Shown: piece after piece, positions 23,011 to 33,073 of the stretch
How positions within the stretch are numbered: position 1 is the stretch's first letter
How the letters are laid out: each line of letters begins with the position of its first letter
Source: Diphasiastrum complanatum
Lineage: Eukaryota > Streptophyta > Lycopodiopsida > Lycopodiales > Lycopodiaceae
Reading direction: 5' to 3'
Length of the DNA: 37,648 bases
Assembly: GCA_029204225.1 (NCBI GenBank)
Contig: MU835624.1
Coordinates: 1 to 37,648, forward strand
The notes under the pieces: model-generated
Databases searched by the model: none
Told to the model about the DNA's origin: nothing
The model's input: only the letters and a program-made list of their open reading frames with translations
Position numbers and translations under genes: made by a program

Positions 23011-26000
23011 TTATGTAGGAGGCATGCCGCCAGGTAGTGCTGTGTGTGCCGATCTGGGAAAACGGCTATTGCGTTGGTTCTTCTGCAGATAATCTGCTAG
23101 TACTTCAGGGGATCCCTTCTTAAGTTTGTCTTTGTACTCCCAAGAAGCCTCAATAAGTGAAGCCCGTAGCCACTTCACTAGATATTCACGTTGAACGCCA
23201 GTTCGCTTTCTATGTGTCAATATTTGTTCTGGTACAAGCTGCATCTTTGTATCATCAAGTGTCGTTGGTGGGTGACAGAGTTCGTGTTGCCGATCAAATC
23301 GCTCATCTGGTTTGTACCGTTTGAGTAATGAGATATGAAACACATTGTGTATATCCAAGCTGGACGGTAGCGCCAATCGGTAAGCCACTGGGTTGATCTT
23401 CTTGGTGACATAATATGGTCCCGCATAAGGTCGAACGAACTTATGAGAAAAACCTTTTGGTAACGCAATGTTCTTTGTGTTCAGCCATACTTGATCACCT
23501 TCCTCAAATTCCAGTTCTCGTCGATGTGGGTTTACGTCAGCTGCCATACTCCTTTGTGACTGCTCTAAAAATGACTTCACCTCTGTCAGCTTTGTGTGCC
23601 ACTCATTGATGAATTCCTCTACAGTAGGTACCGGTGTTTCCTACACGCCTGTAAGAAAAGAACTTGGAACAATCGGTAGCCGACCATTGCTTATCTCGAA
23701 GGGTGCCCTTCCAGTAAATCTGTTCACTTGGTTGTTATGTGCAAACTCGAGAATATCCAAGTAGTTGACCCAATCGGATTGGTCCCAAGCGACATAATTT
23801 TGTAAATATTGTTCAATCTGTCGATTGACTCGTTCTGTTTGCCCATCTGTCTGAGGGTGATATGCAGTGCTGAAATTCAGTCCAGTTCCCACGAGGCGAA
23901 ATAGATAAGTCCAAAACTTTCCGACGAATCTCGGTCAGAAATAATCGTTCTAGGCAGGCCGTGGTATTTGAAGACACATTTGAAAAATAACCTTGCCACT
24001 TCTTCAGCGGTCACTGAACTTTTAGTTGGTACTAGATGAACTTGCTTTAAAAAGCTGTCAACCACCACATAAATTGAGTCGAAGCCTTGGCACCGTGGTA
24101 GTTGAACAATAACATCCATGCTCACCGAATCCCATGGGTATGCCAGTACCGGTAATGGTTGGAGTAGTCCTGCTGGAGCTAGCGGTTCCACCTTCACTTG
24201 TTGACATGTCGGGCATGTTTGCAAATAGGATTCAACGTCTGCCCACATACCTGGCCAATAGAAGCCTCTTTTGAGAAGTTCATACATGCGATTCACCCCT
24301 GGATGTCCGGCGGCTAGTACGTCATGATGTTCTCGCAAGACTTTCTTCCTTAGGTTGATGTTGTCTGGGACATATACTCTTCGTTGTTTATAAACAACCA
24401 TTTGATCTTTCTAAGTGAAATGTTTATGAGGCTTTCCCAGCTAGAATTCGATCATTAAGTCCTTCGCCAGCGCATCTGCACCATAATTCTCCCTGATTTC
24501 TTGGAGTAGGTCAGTCACCTGAGTTGTCACTGTTGCCATCAAGTGTTCCTGTCTACTTAGTGCATCCGCCACCACATTGTTCTTTCCCACCATGTGTATG
24601 ATGTCTATATTGAATTTTGAGAGAAAGTTTTGCCATCGCATTTGCTTTGGCATGAGCATACCTTGGGATGAGAAGTACTTGAGTGATACATTATCAGTGA
24701 ATGCCTTAAAGGGTTTTCTTGCCACATAATGTCTCCAATGCTCCACTGCTTGAACTACTGCGACCATTTCTTTTTCATGAGTTGGCCATCGTCGCTCTAC
24801 GTCACTCAATTTCTTTGAAAAATATGCAACAGGTTTTCCGTCTTGCATCGGCACGGCCCCAATAGCAAAGTTCGACGCGTCTGTACGTATTTCAAAAGGT
24901 TTTCTAAAGTCCGGTAAGGCAAAAATGGGTTCTTGAGTGATCCGTCATTTTAGTTCTTGGAACACTGCTTCACATTCCGGTGTCCATGTCATCTTCAGAT
25001 GAGTCTTGGTCTGCTCCAACAATGGTGCCACAATTTTGCTAAATGCCTCAATGAATCTCCTGTAAAAGTTACATAAGCCCACAAAGGATTTGATGCCATA
25101 GACAGTCTTAGGAGCCAGCCAATCCAAGATAGTCTTGATCTTCTTAGGATCCATCCGAATTCGTCCGTAGCCTATAACGTGTCCAAGGAAATCAACTTCC
25201 TCTACCACAAATTCACATTCTTCTCTTTTCGCCAACAAGCTGTTCTTCCTTAGTCGTTGAAGGACAGTCCTTAAATGTTTAATGTGATCTTTGAAGCTAC
25301 GACTAAACACCAAGATGTCATCGATGTACACAATGACAAATTCATCTAAGCAGTCTTGAAAAATGTTGTTCATCAACGTGCAAAAAGTGGCTGGTGCGTT
25401 TGTTAGACCGAACGGCATCACCCTGAATTCGTGACTCCCATACCGTGTTCGAAAAGCCGTTTTGTGCTCATCGCCTTTAGCTATTTGAATTTGGTGATAT
25501 ACAGATCTAAGATCTATTTGGCTAAAATATCTGGCATGTTTGAGCTGGTCGAACAGGTCATCAATTCTAGGCATGGGATATTTGTTCTTGACGGTACCCT
25601 TGTTGAGCATGCGGTAATCCACACACATCCGCAGTGTCTTGTCCGTCTTTTTCACGAATAGTACAGGGGCTCCAAAAGACAAAGCACTGGGTCTAATAAA
25701 TCCTTTGTCTATCAATTCACCAACTTGTCGTTTCAGTTCCACCAACTCTTCTTGGGACATCCTATAAGGTGCTCGTGAAGTTGGTTATGTTCCTGGTACC
25801 AACTCAATCTTATGGTCCACTGGTCTTCGAGGAGGTAACTTAGCTGGGAGTTCTTCTGGAAACACATCGCTAAATTCCTCTAGCAAATCTGCCACCTCCT
25901 TTGGCAAGTTTTTCTATTGTGCGTTTTTCCCTTCTGGAACCTCTCTGCAGATACAAAGAAAGCACTGACCTTTTCCCTTTCGCCATGCTTTTAATCACAG

Positions 26001-26520
26001 ATGCAGCAACCAGATTTTGTTCAATGTCGGTGCCCTTCGCGTTCCCTCCAGGCAGAGCTTTTGTCATACAGATCTGTCCCTTGTAATCCAAGAGAACCAA
26101 GTTTGAGCTCCTACCCAAAACTGCAATACAATGTTCATTTAGTCAAGGAAGGCCCAAAATTACATCAAAGGCATCCATCTCTAAAATCAGAAAGCTAAGT
26201 TTAGCCTTCCATCTCCCAATTTGCACCGGGATGTTCAATCTCGCTTTGTCTGCGTCCAGTGCTCCCTTTGTTGTTTCTACCTTGAGCGTTGATGTTACAT
26301 TTCTAGTCGGCAAGCTGAACTGTTCCACTACGCTCCTTGAAATATAGTTATGTGAAGCTCCGGAGTCGATCATGAAATCTGACTTCCTCCCCGCGATCTT
26401 TCCGGATAGGAATAATAATCTTGAACCAATCTTGGGGGTTGCCCCATGGAAGCTCCTTTCCATACTTGTATGTCGTCTACACACAAATGTAAATTCCTCC
26501 TTCAACTCCCAACTAGATCA
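23011..26520 (-). pseudogene. Chromovirus (Ty3/gypsy) pol: protease, RT, RNase H, integrase, chromodomain
   Basis: Minus-strand blocks: protease with FMIDSGASHNYIS and ILGLP (26505-26143); RT with [29 protein letters not shown] and [12 protein letters not shown] (YIDD about 25317-25328); RNase H with RTDASNFAIGAV and FTDNVSLKYF; integrase HHCC zinc finger (HHDV..GHPG...CPTCQQ), the Asp residues of MDVI and SDRD, and QTDGQTERVNRQ with the catalytic Glu; then GPYYVTKKINPVAYRL and a chromodomain (YLVKWLRASLIEASWE, about 23120-23190). In-frame stops at 26143, near 25785, 24945, 24441, near 24410 and 23641, and frameshifts near 25935 and 23935, disable it. No gag or 5' LTR follows: it is truncated at about 26520. 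Chromodomain elements integrate toward heterochromatin. Confidence 0.93.
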
Positions 26521-26524
26521 GATC

Positions 26525-27141
26525 ACCTGAAAGAAGTTAAGCAACCAAGGGTTATTCAGGTCCAAACAAGCACACCACAAACGAACATACCAACCAAAGC
26601 AAACACAGAGGATCTCTCTCAAGCCACATTCCCCTTGAGACCGAACGTAGGACCTTTGCCTAACCGCACCCACACAAATCTATGACAGTATTTATACATT
26701 ATATTACAGGTGTGCAGATGTGGAAAGTACAGAGTGGATGTGTTGTTTGTAAGAGATCGTGGGTGGCTGCAGTCGTTGTCCAATCTGTTAGCGCAGCTAC
26801 ATGGGCTGAACGTGAAAAGGGTGCGACGTCAGTCAGTGCTGAAGTGATCGTTGGTGATGACAATGCAAAAAGTGCGTCACTCTTACGAGTAGCCTTAGGA
26901 TTAGATTTACAAGGTGCCTTTGCTTCTAGGGCACCTTTGGCATTCTGTAAGATAGTGTCCCCTTTTCGCCTGTCACCATAACGTGTGTAAAAACACAGTG
27001 TCGCGATTCTTTTGCCTTTTCTTCGTCTGTGCAAATTTGCGTGTAAATATGCAGACTACGTGACAACGTTAGTAAATATGCAGCATGAATGGAGGCAGAT
27101 TAAAATGGGTTTTAAGGAGAGTAGAGGGAATAAATCCAACA
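26525..27141 (-). repeat. Copia-type LTR fragment related to the LTR ending at 13090
   Basis: On the minus strand it begins TGTTGGATTTATTCCC at 27141. It shares interrupted blocks with the LTR at 13090 (TTTTAATCT.C.TCCATT; GCATATTT; AGTCTGCA). A minus-strand TATAAATA box lies at 26689-26696. No polypurine tract precedes it, so 27141 looks like the outer edge of a 5' or solo LTR. Its other end runs into the truncated chromovirus without a visible primer site. Confidence 0.5.
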
Positions 27142-27149
27142 TAATCTGG

Positions 27150-27929
27150 TAGTCTAATTAGTACTAGCTATCTATTGTTCGGAGGAAGACTGATCGCGGA
27201 TTGAGGCTATAGCCTTATCCGAAAGATCGGCTTCATCGGAATCCTCATAGTTTTAGATTCCAACAGTGGTATCAGAGCTAGCGTGCGACTTCCAACAGCT
27301 TTTTTGCCACATACTAAGAAGGCCGACACTTTGGAGTATCCATATGCAAGCCAGGGTGAGGACGAACTATCGGGCATGGGCAAACTACCGGACCTCAGCT
27401 ACTCGGACGTGAAGTTTTCAAACTATCACGATCCACTGCCGCCATGCAATGTTAACAAAAACGTATTTAAACATATGCTTAGCTTCAAGTGAGGTGCGTA
27501 TCAAGGAAGTAAGACAGTTCTAGCAGTAGCTAGTTCCATTTGTGAGAAGAGAATACCTCTCTCACGTTGACTCGCTGATTTGGGAAACAGACAGCACTCA
27601 AGAAAGGACTTCTAATGTACACTTGATTTTGATAATATGGATGAGTTACATCTTCTCTGCTCAATGTGCAAACTTTGAATGTTGTGATGCTTGTTCAATT
27701 TTTCAGTAGATATGTTTCCGCTATCATTAGACATTGTCTGATGTTCATAAACTCATTGTCAGATTAGCAAAACCTATCTGTAGTTCGGAGGATGATTGAT
27801 TGCGGCTCGAGGCAGTAACCTTATCCAATAGATCGGCTCCATCTGAGCTCCAACCGGGAACGTTGCCTAATCAGGAACTTTCGGATTCCCTCAGAGCAAC
27901 CCGATTGTTCGGCTTACGGTTTCCAACAG
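27150..27929 (+). mobile_element. TRIM-like element: two short related LTR ends around a 500-bp interior
   Basis: The segment 27175-27265 (TGTTCGGAGG, then CTTATCCGAAAGATCGGCTTCATC, ending ATTCCAACA) is related to 27785-27929 (TAGTTCGGAGG, CTTATCCAATAGATCGGCTCCATC, ending TTTCCAACA). The left copy is followed by a perfect copia primer site at 27267-27278. The interior is only about 510 bp and has no gag or pol, as in terminal-repeat retrotransposons in miniature. The two copies differ by an indel of about 60 bp and several substitutions, and the left start is not clear. Confidence 0.5.
27267..27278 (+). other. Primer-binding site of the TRIM-like element
   Basis: TGGTATCAGAGC, one base after the LTR-end CAACA. 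A perfect match to the copia initiator-tRNA-Met site. Confidence 0.8.
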
Positions 27930-27997
27930 CTCCCTGATTTCCTTCAGACCTCCTTCATGCACAAACTAAGAACTAGCTTTTCTTTTGCATTGATCTC

Positions 27998-28050
27998 CTA
28001 TTGTTTGGAATTTTGATTCCACATTGTAGCCCCTCAATTCCAAACAATAG
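27998..28050. repeat. Perfect 15-bp inverted repeat (hairpin, 23-nt loop)
   Basis: CTATTGTTTGGAATT (27998-28012) is the exact reverse complement of 28036-28050. It is AT-rich and not followed by a T tract. It lies just past the TRIM-like LTR. Confidence 0.85.
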
Positions 28051-28919
28051 TATCTTAAAACACTCTATAATAGGATCTTCTTGAAACTTCATCTACGTCT
28101 AGCACAAACAACTTACCATTTCTCTTTAGCATACTTTCCTCTACAATGTACACTAAGTAGATCTGTGCATTTGGGCAAGTGCTACAAGCAATGCCAATTC
28201 ATTAATATGATTGATGAATTTTGCATTGAAGGCCAGACACATTAGTAATGTGGATTCTTTTTCTAAGCTTCTCTAATCTCCTTTATTAGATGGCTATCTA
28301 CCACGATTCTTCAATTTGACACACTATACAACATATTGCGCCGCAACCACACTTCCTTTTCTTCTAAAATATCCGGATTTCCTTGCTTAACTCTTGCATC
28401 ATCTCACCCACCTAGCTTCAAGACCTGTCAACTCTAGCTAGCTATAGAAATGATTAGTATTATTATGATTGGTGTTCATTGTAGCCACACCTTGAGAACA
28501 TGTATAGTCATGTACGATTCTTTATTGTGTCTCCAAAAACTTATGAATGTAGGAACAACACCAAGAACAAAAACGTTTTTTTACTTACAAGCTTAGGAAC
28601 CTTGGAACAGGGATAGGAACCCTTTTTAAGGAACATCAAATTAACCATCTCTAGTCATTTGTATGAACAAGTTTTCATCCCCTACAAAGTCAAGTTATAT
28701 TACAATTTTAGGGGGGGTAATACAAATTTTAACCTAAAGAATGGTCTTCAAATTTTATTCTATTTCTAGGAACTATGGTGTGTTGGCCTCATCCAATTCC
28801 ACAACATAGTTAGGTCCACCATAATAGCATGTACGTTCACAATTTGATAAAGGTATTGTAAGTGAGTCTTTTGTAGCTTATCATTCCCATCTAGGGCATT
28901 GTCCTACAATACCCTTGTA
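28051..28919. other. AT-rich, no gene recognised
   Basis: About 870 bp with stops in every frame on both strands and no recognisable element. It probably is the decayed remainder of the minus-strand copia whose gag lies to the right. Confidence 0.4.
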
Positions 28920-29660
28920 CATTACATAGAAGCTTCCCATACTCTAGCAATGCTTTCTTGTACACAAGTACGCTGATTGTGAAATCGACAACCATTCTTC
29001 CACGCTGTCTTCTTCTCAGGTGATGTCTCCTCATCCCAAGACTTGGAAACATATTGTTTTTCTATTTTTGTGCTAATTTTCCTTGGCCTGCTTTTAGCGT
29101 GTTGCCAATGCCTGATCTTTGCCATTGTGATGTTGAGCTTTGACTACTTCTCTTTGTTGTTGTTCATGCATTAAGATTCTTGTGAGCTTATCAAATGTGG
29201 GCATTCTCTCCCTTCATGCTAATCCACTTACAAATATTTGATACAACTCCACAATGTTGCATAATGCATTACATATCAACTCAAGGTCGCGTATATGCTC
29301 AATAATGGAGTGTAACTCATACCTTAGCCTCTTGATTCTAGTCAAATAGGCATGAATACGAATGTTATTCACTTTTGATCTTAAAAACATGATCCAAGAT
29401 GGATTTGACATCTCAAATTGTTCTTTCAACATGTCCCGAGCTTGTCTTGGAGTAACAAACATCACTTAATATGTGCATAATGATGTGGTATTTCATAGAA
29501 AGGTTGATGAATGTTAGCACTCTCCTAGCTCCTGTCTCGTAGATTTTCACTTCAACTTTTGTGGCAATATCTCCTATGACTATTATATTCCACAATTGCT
29601 TCTCAATTAAGATGTTTTTCATCTTGAATTCGAGTACATGGAATAGTTTGATATCTCGTC
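28920..29660 (-). pseudogene. Copia gag relic, minus strand
   Basis: The frame reads HVLEFKMKNILIEKQLW (29630-29570), then after breaks TPRQARDMLKEQFEMSNPSW and LRSKVNNIRIHAYLTRIKRL followed by LELICNALCNIVELYQIFVSGLA (29465-29214). That is the copia gag helical core (W..L...FE...; L...L..I+M.......+....L..LP..Y..F...L). EMPTFDKLTRILMHEQQQRE follows in a shifted frame. The Lys/Arg-rich tail (28922-29125) has no intact zinc knuckle. At least three shifts break it. Confidence 0.75.
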
Positions 29661-30162
29661 CAACCTACTACATTCACTCAAAATGGATTATCCTATGTTT
29701 GCCATGTCAAAACAACTCAAAATTGCAACTATAGATTAAATGATGAGTGCAATACTTATTAGTGATGACCTACCAAGATTTCTTACCAGGCTCAACTAGC
29801 ACTTAGTGACAAGTTCTCTAATTGGGACATCATTGAAAAGCGAAATGCTTCTCGTTGCATATTTACACTCCATGCTTCCTAGAAGGGGAAAATGGCATGC
29901 TTTGTAATCTCTCATTGGTTGTTCGCATTGAGAGGTGCATGTGCTATGTGATAAGCACTCATTGGATGCCCAGATGAACATTTTACCATAGAGTCTCGTG
30001 TTTAGGTGTCAATCTCTTGTTGGGTTTCTATATGAGAGGTGTGGTGGAAGATGTGAATGGTTGGAAAGCTAAAAAAAACCTTAACATGCCACTTGCCTAC
30101 ATTCTTTGCAAGGAAGTTATTGACAAAATCTATCATCTTAAGGATTCAATTTCCCTTCCAGT
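29661..30162. other. Non-coding, unassigned
   Basis: About 500 bp upstream (in minus sense) of the copia gag relic. It could be that element's leader or LTR, but no primer site or LTR boundary was recognised. Confidence 0.35.
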
Positions 30163-30293
30163 CACACTATAGCAACTCACCTAAGTCACTACATTGATAC
30201 ATTCACACTATAGCAACTCACCTAAGTCACTACATTGATAAGAAATGTAAATAAATACACTATAGCAACTCACCTAAGTCACTACATTGATAC
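30163..30293 (+). repeat. Three near-identical 37-bp direct repeats
   Basis: The text CACTATAGCAACTCACCTAA with GTCACTACATTGATA after it occurs starting at 30163, 30204 and 30257 (offsets 41 and 53 bp). After copies two and three the flanking text AGAAATGTAAATA is also shared, so the array was built by staggered duplication. Confidence 0.9.
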
Positions 30294-30490
30294 AATAGAA
30301 ATGTAAATAGATTATGTACGATAAATGGGGGTCGGATGAGCTTTTATAGGGAGGTCGGGTTTGAGCTCTCAATACCCATAGACTTTGCATAAAATATGTT
30401 TCTCAAGGAATACTTGGCATTATTTATGAATGAACTTATTATATAAGGAGCTTATAATTATAAGCTGGGCAATACGCAACTGGAAAGTGT

Positions 30491-30540
30491 CATGACGTGG
30501 AGATGGGGTTGCATGCATAATGCCACGTGGCCATGCATGC
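30491..30540 (+). promoter_or_regulatory. Cluster of ACGT/G-box and RY motifs upstream of the FLA gene
   Basis: Within 50 bp: ATGACGTGG (30492-30500), GCATGCAT (30511-30518), the palindrome CCACGTGG (30523-30530) and CATGCATG (30532-30539). ACGT cores are bound by bZIP factors of abscisic-acid signalling and RY (CATGCA) by B3 factors of the ABI3/FUS3/LEC2 group. The cluster is about 300-340 bp upstream of the TATA box. Function here is inferred only from motif density. Confidence 0.5.
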
Positions 30541-30830
30541 TTTCACATGTCGACTTCTCCCTTCCAGCTACTCTCTAACCCCAGCCCACAACCCATGGCG
30601 ATGAGAAGATGGAGATAAGGATTGAATGAGTAAATAGTAAATGTGCAAAACAGAGCTGGGGAGTGTTTGAGAGCTGCTTAAAAATTATCATTATCATGTT
30701 AATGGCTGCGATTGTGCTGCTTTCTTTGCATTGAGCAAGCTATACTTTGCTTTTTATGCACTTAAAGCGACGAACCCGAGTGTTATAGCAGTTTGATATA
30801 TTACCCGAGTTTGAAATAAGATATAAGTGC

Positions 30831-30838
30831 TTATATAG
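30831..30838 (+). promoter_or_regulatory. TATA box of the FLA gene
   Basis: TTATATAG lies 101-108 bp upstream of the chosen ATG at 30939, giving a 5' leader of about 75 bases for a start some 30 bp downstream of it. Confidence 0.55.
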
Positions 30839-30938
30839 AGCGCAGCTAATTAGATTGTTACAATTCTGCCCGCATTAAGGTTTGTTTTTGAGCTGAGATC
30901 ACGGAAGATTCGGACTAGTGCTGGATCGATTGAGAACA

Positions 30939-31769
30939 ATGAAAAGAAAATCATTGCACGGATTGAAACTTGCCAAGGAAGGCATGGTATTGCCGTCATG
31001 TCTGTTGCTATCAGCTGTCTTGTTGCTACAAGCTTGCAGTTCGCCTGGGGCCTATGCTCAGAGTTTTCCCAGATCAGTCCCGCTGTCTGATGTCACTAGG
31101 ATGTCTGACAACTTGCGCGATGGTGGGTTTACAGTTGCAGCAGTAGTGGTTGAAGCATTAAAAGCTTTTGTGCCTTACCATACCACGATGTTCATCCCAT
31201 CAAATGACGCCATTGAGTCTTTCAGCAATGTATCAGCAGCCAATATTCCTGATATCCTACGGTACCAAGTGATTGATTATCTGGCATCTTCTCGGGCGTT
31301 GTCAAGAGCTCCCGTTGGTACAAGACTGCCCACGCTATTGCCAGGAAAATACTTAGTTCTAACAAGCAATCAATCCGACAATCTGTCCATCAACAACGTG
31401 AAGGTAGTTCGGCCTAATCTTTGCCAGACCACCAAGTTTGTGACATGCCACGGAATTAGTGGTGTTTTGGATCCAACCGTTTTGTCTTCTCTCTCTCCAG
31501 CAGCGTCGCCTGAAGCATTTGTATCCGGGGATGAAATGCCATCGCTGGAAACAGGAGGGACTTTTCCTGGCAACAAGATTAGTCCACAGGACTTACCGGC
31601 AAAACGACGTGGCATAGCTCCTGCAGGAGCTCCTTTCCCCACTCGTGGCTTTCGGGGGGCACCTGCTGCAGCTCCAAGCGGCGCATTGGGAGCAGCAACT
31701 GCCAGCTTGAAAGGAGTTTGTGCTGCGATGCTTATTGTTATTGTTGCATTTGTTAGTAACTTGTTTTGA
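30939..31769 (+). CDS. Fasciclin-like arabinogalactan protein (single fasciclin domain, GPI-anchored type)
   Basis: A 276-residue intronless protein, predicted to be a cell-surface or wall glycoprotein of the kind involved in adhesion and wall architecture. Residues 16-41 form a signal peptide (core LLLSAVLLL, Ala-rich cleavage region). The fasciclin domain spans about 48-185 with the H1 motif TTMFIPSNDAI (82-92), the central VIDYLAS region (111-117) and an H2-like HGISGVLDPTVL (171-182). Sequons lie at N97, N144 and N148. Residues 226-249 are Ala/Pro-rich (APAGAPFP; APAAAPSG), suited to arabinogalactan addition. The C-terminus (258-276) is hydrophobic with small residues just before it, as for GPI attachment. 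Start: first ATG in frame (30939); an upstream GTG was ignored. The frame is undamaged between decayed TEs, so the gene is probably active. The exact orthologue is unknown. Confidence 0.88.
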   Translation: MKRKSLHGLKLAKEGMVLPSCLLLSAVLLLQACSSPGAYAQSFPRSVPLSDVTRMSDNLRDGGFTVAAVVVEALKAFVPYHTTMFIPSNDAIESFSNVSAANIPDILRYQVIDYLASSRALSRAPVGTRLPTLLPGKYLVLTSNQSDNLSINNVKVVRPNLCQTTKFVTCHGISGVLDPTVLSSLSPAASPEAFVSGDEMPSLETGGTFPGNKISPQDLPAKRRGIAPAGAPFPTRGFRGAPAAAPSGALGAATASLKGVCAAMLIVIVAFVSNLF

Positions 31770-32210
31770 TTTCCGTAATAGCATGAGCAAGAACATGAGA
31801 GATAAATTGACAGAAGCTTTTTATTTGCTACTGTACCTTTTTCGTTTATCACTGAGTATCAGGAAATGTAGTCGCGTTTTTATTATAAATATCAAAGCCA
31901 CCCATGATTTGCAGCTCATTCTTCTTTGTATTTAACAATGCACGTGTGTTAGCTGGATATGTAAAGGGAAGATCGTAAGACAAGCAATACAAATGTACGT
32001 AGCGCATAGCATATGTATAATTTTTAATCAAAACAAAACCTTTGACACCCTCAATCGATTTCTTTTGTGAAAAACACTACTTCCCCAAATTGACACCGAC
32101 GTGCAGAACTTGTTTTCGTAAGATGCTCCATATGATGTATGCGATTGCTAGTCACAAAGATGTTATCAAATAATTTTGATCTGCAGGTGTGATTGGTAGT
32201 CCACATACCA
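31770..32210. other. FLA 3' flank
   Basis: The 3' UTR and downstream sequence of the FLA gene are presumably here. There are AT-rich stretches (TATTATAAATATC near 31880) but no canonical AATAAA close behind the stop, and no other gene. Confidence 0.4.
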
Positions 32211-32396
32211 CCATAAAAATTCCAATCACTAATTGATCATGAGTTTGCATTTTAGTATATGTTCTCATGCAAACATGAAAGTCAATCTATGTAACCTGAG
32301 ACGCCATAAAAATTTCAATCACTAATTGATCATGAGTTTGCATTTTAGTATATGTTCTCATGCAAACATGAAAGTCAATCTATGTAACCTGAGACG
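32211..32396 (+). repeat. 93-bp tandem duplication, nearly identical
   Basis: The 93 bp at 32211-32303 are repeated at 32304-32396. The only difference noticed is a C/T near position 12 of the unit (TCCAATC versus TTCAATC). This points to a recent duplication downstream of the FLA gene. Confidence 0.95.
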
Positions 32397-32782
32397 CATG
32401 AATGGGGCTAAAGTTTTGAATACCATGTTTAAATTGACTCTCATGTTAAAGATATTGCCACCGGCCTATGGCACGCATGACATCATCTACTAGGATCAAC
32501 TAGCATTAATTAGATATAATTAGTCTCTTGTTATAACTAGTTTCATGTGAAAACTTTTAACGTATTATGGAAGAAGCTGGGCACAGTCCATTCTGCCCGG
32601 TTCGGCTTTCCAAAAAATTTTGGGCTCGGCGGCCTGTGCCCGGCGCCTTCCATTGCGTAATGGAGTCTGACTTTTCCACATGCCATTTAAAAAGCATAAT
32701 TAACAGTTTGGGATTTTTTGGACTATTGAGAAATTGCCACGTGGCAGTCTGACACGCACAGTCTGAAACGGACTGACAACGA
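32397..32782. other. Unassigned sequence before the copia C LTR
   Basis: No gene is recognised. It includes a GC-rich patch (32575-32660) with short inverted GGGCACAG/CTGTGCCC words (about 32580 and 32633). It ends where copia C's truncated LTR begins. Confidence 0.4.
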
Positions 32783-33073
32783 GGGGATTACAAAAAAATT
32801 TAAGCTAATTGTTACAAAAAAAAGTTTATACTAAACTTCTAATTAACTATCTATTAACTTTGGTAACTTGGTTTTGGGCGTCTGATAGTTCCTTCTAATG
32901 TTTGATTGTTGTTCAATAGCAACTATTTGGTGTCGTATCTGAAGCATTATCGAACATATCACAGGTTGAGTGTTCCATCAAACTCTTGATAATTCCAGAA
33001 CTTTCGATAAGTTGAGAACTCTGAATAGTTCAAAGCTATTGGAAAAGGGACGTTGAGGTCACCATTTCCAACA
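32783..33073 (-). repeat. Copia C 3' LTR, truncated
   Basis: It begins (minus strand) TGTTGGAAATGGTG at 33073 after AAGAGGGAG. It matches the 5' LTR to the shared GGGGATTACAA (plus-strand 32783; 36578 in the 5' LTR), then leaves it. An internal stretch of about 70 bp of the 5' LTR (near 36680-36745) is also missing here. Confidence 0.8.

Noticed and set aside
27998-28050. Rho-independent terminator
   Set aside because: The hairpin is AT-rich, lacks a T tract, and the organism is a eukaryote.
30163-30293. CRISPR-like array
   Set aside because: Only three repeats with uneven spacing, partly shared spacers, in plant nuclear DNA; it is an ordinary staggered duplication.
30918-30938. Upstream extension of the FLA gene to 30918
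   Set aside because: That would start at GTG; the ATG at 30939 gives a normal signal peptide after a short basic N-terminus.
31370-31852. 160-codon open frame antisense to the FLA gene
   Set aside because: It is the mirror of a GC-rich, Ala/Pro-coding region and shows no domain; the sense frame explains the sequence.
32567-32752. Short plus-strand open frame
   Set aside because: No domain, no homologue recognised, and adjacent to a truncated LTR.
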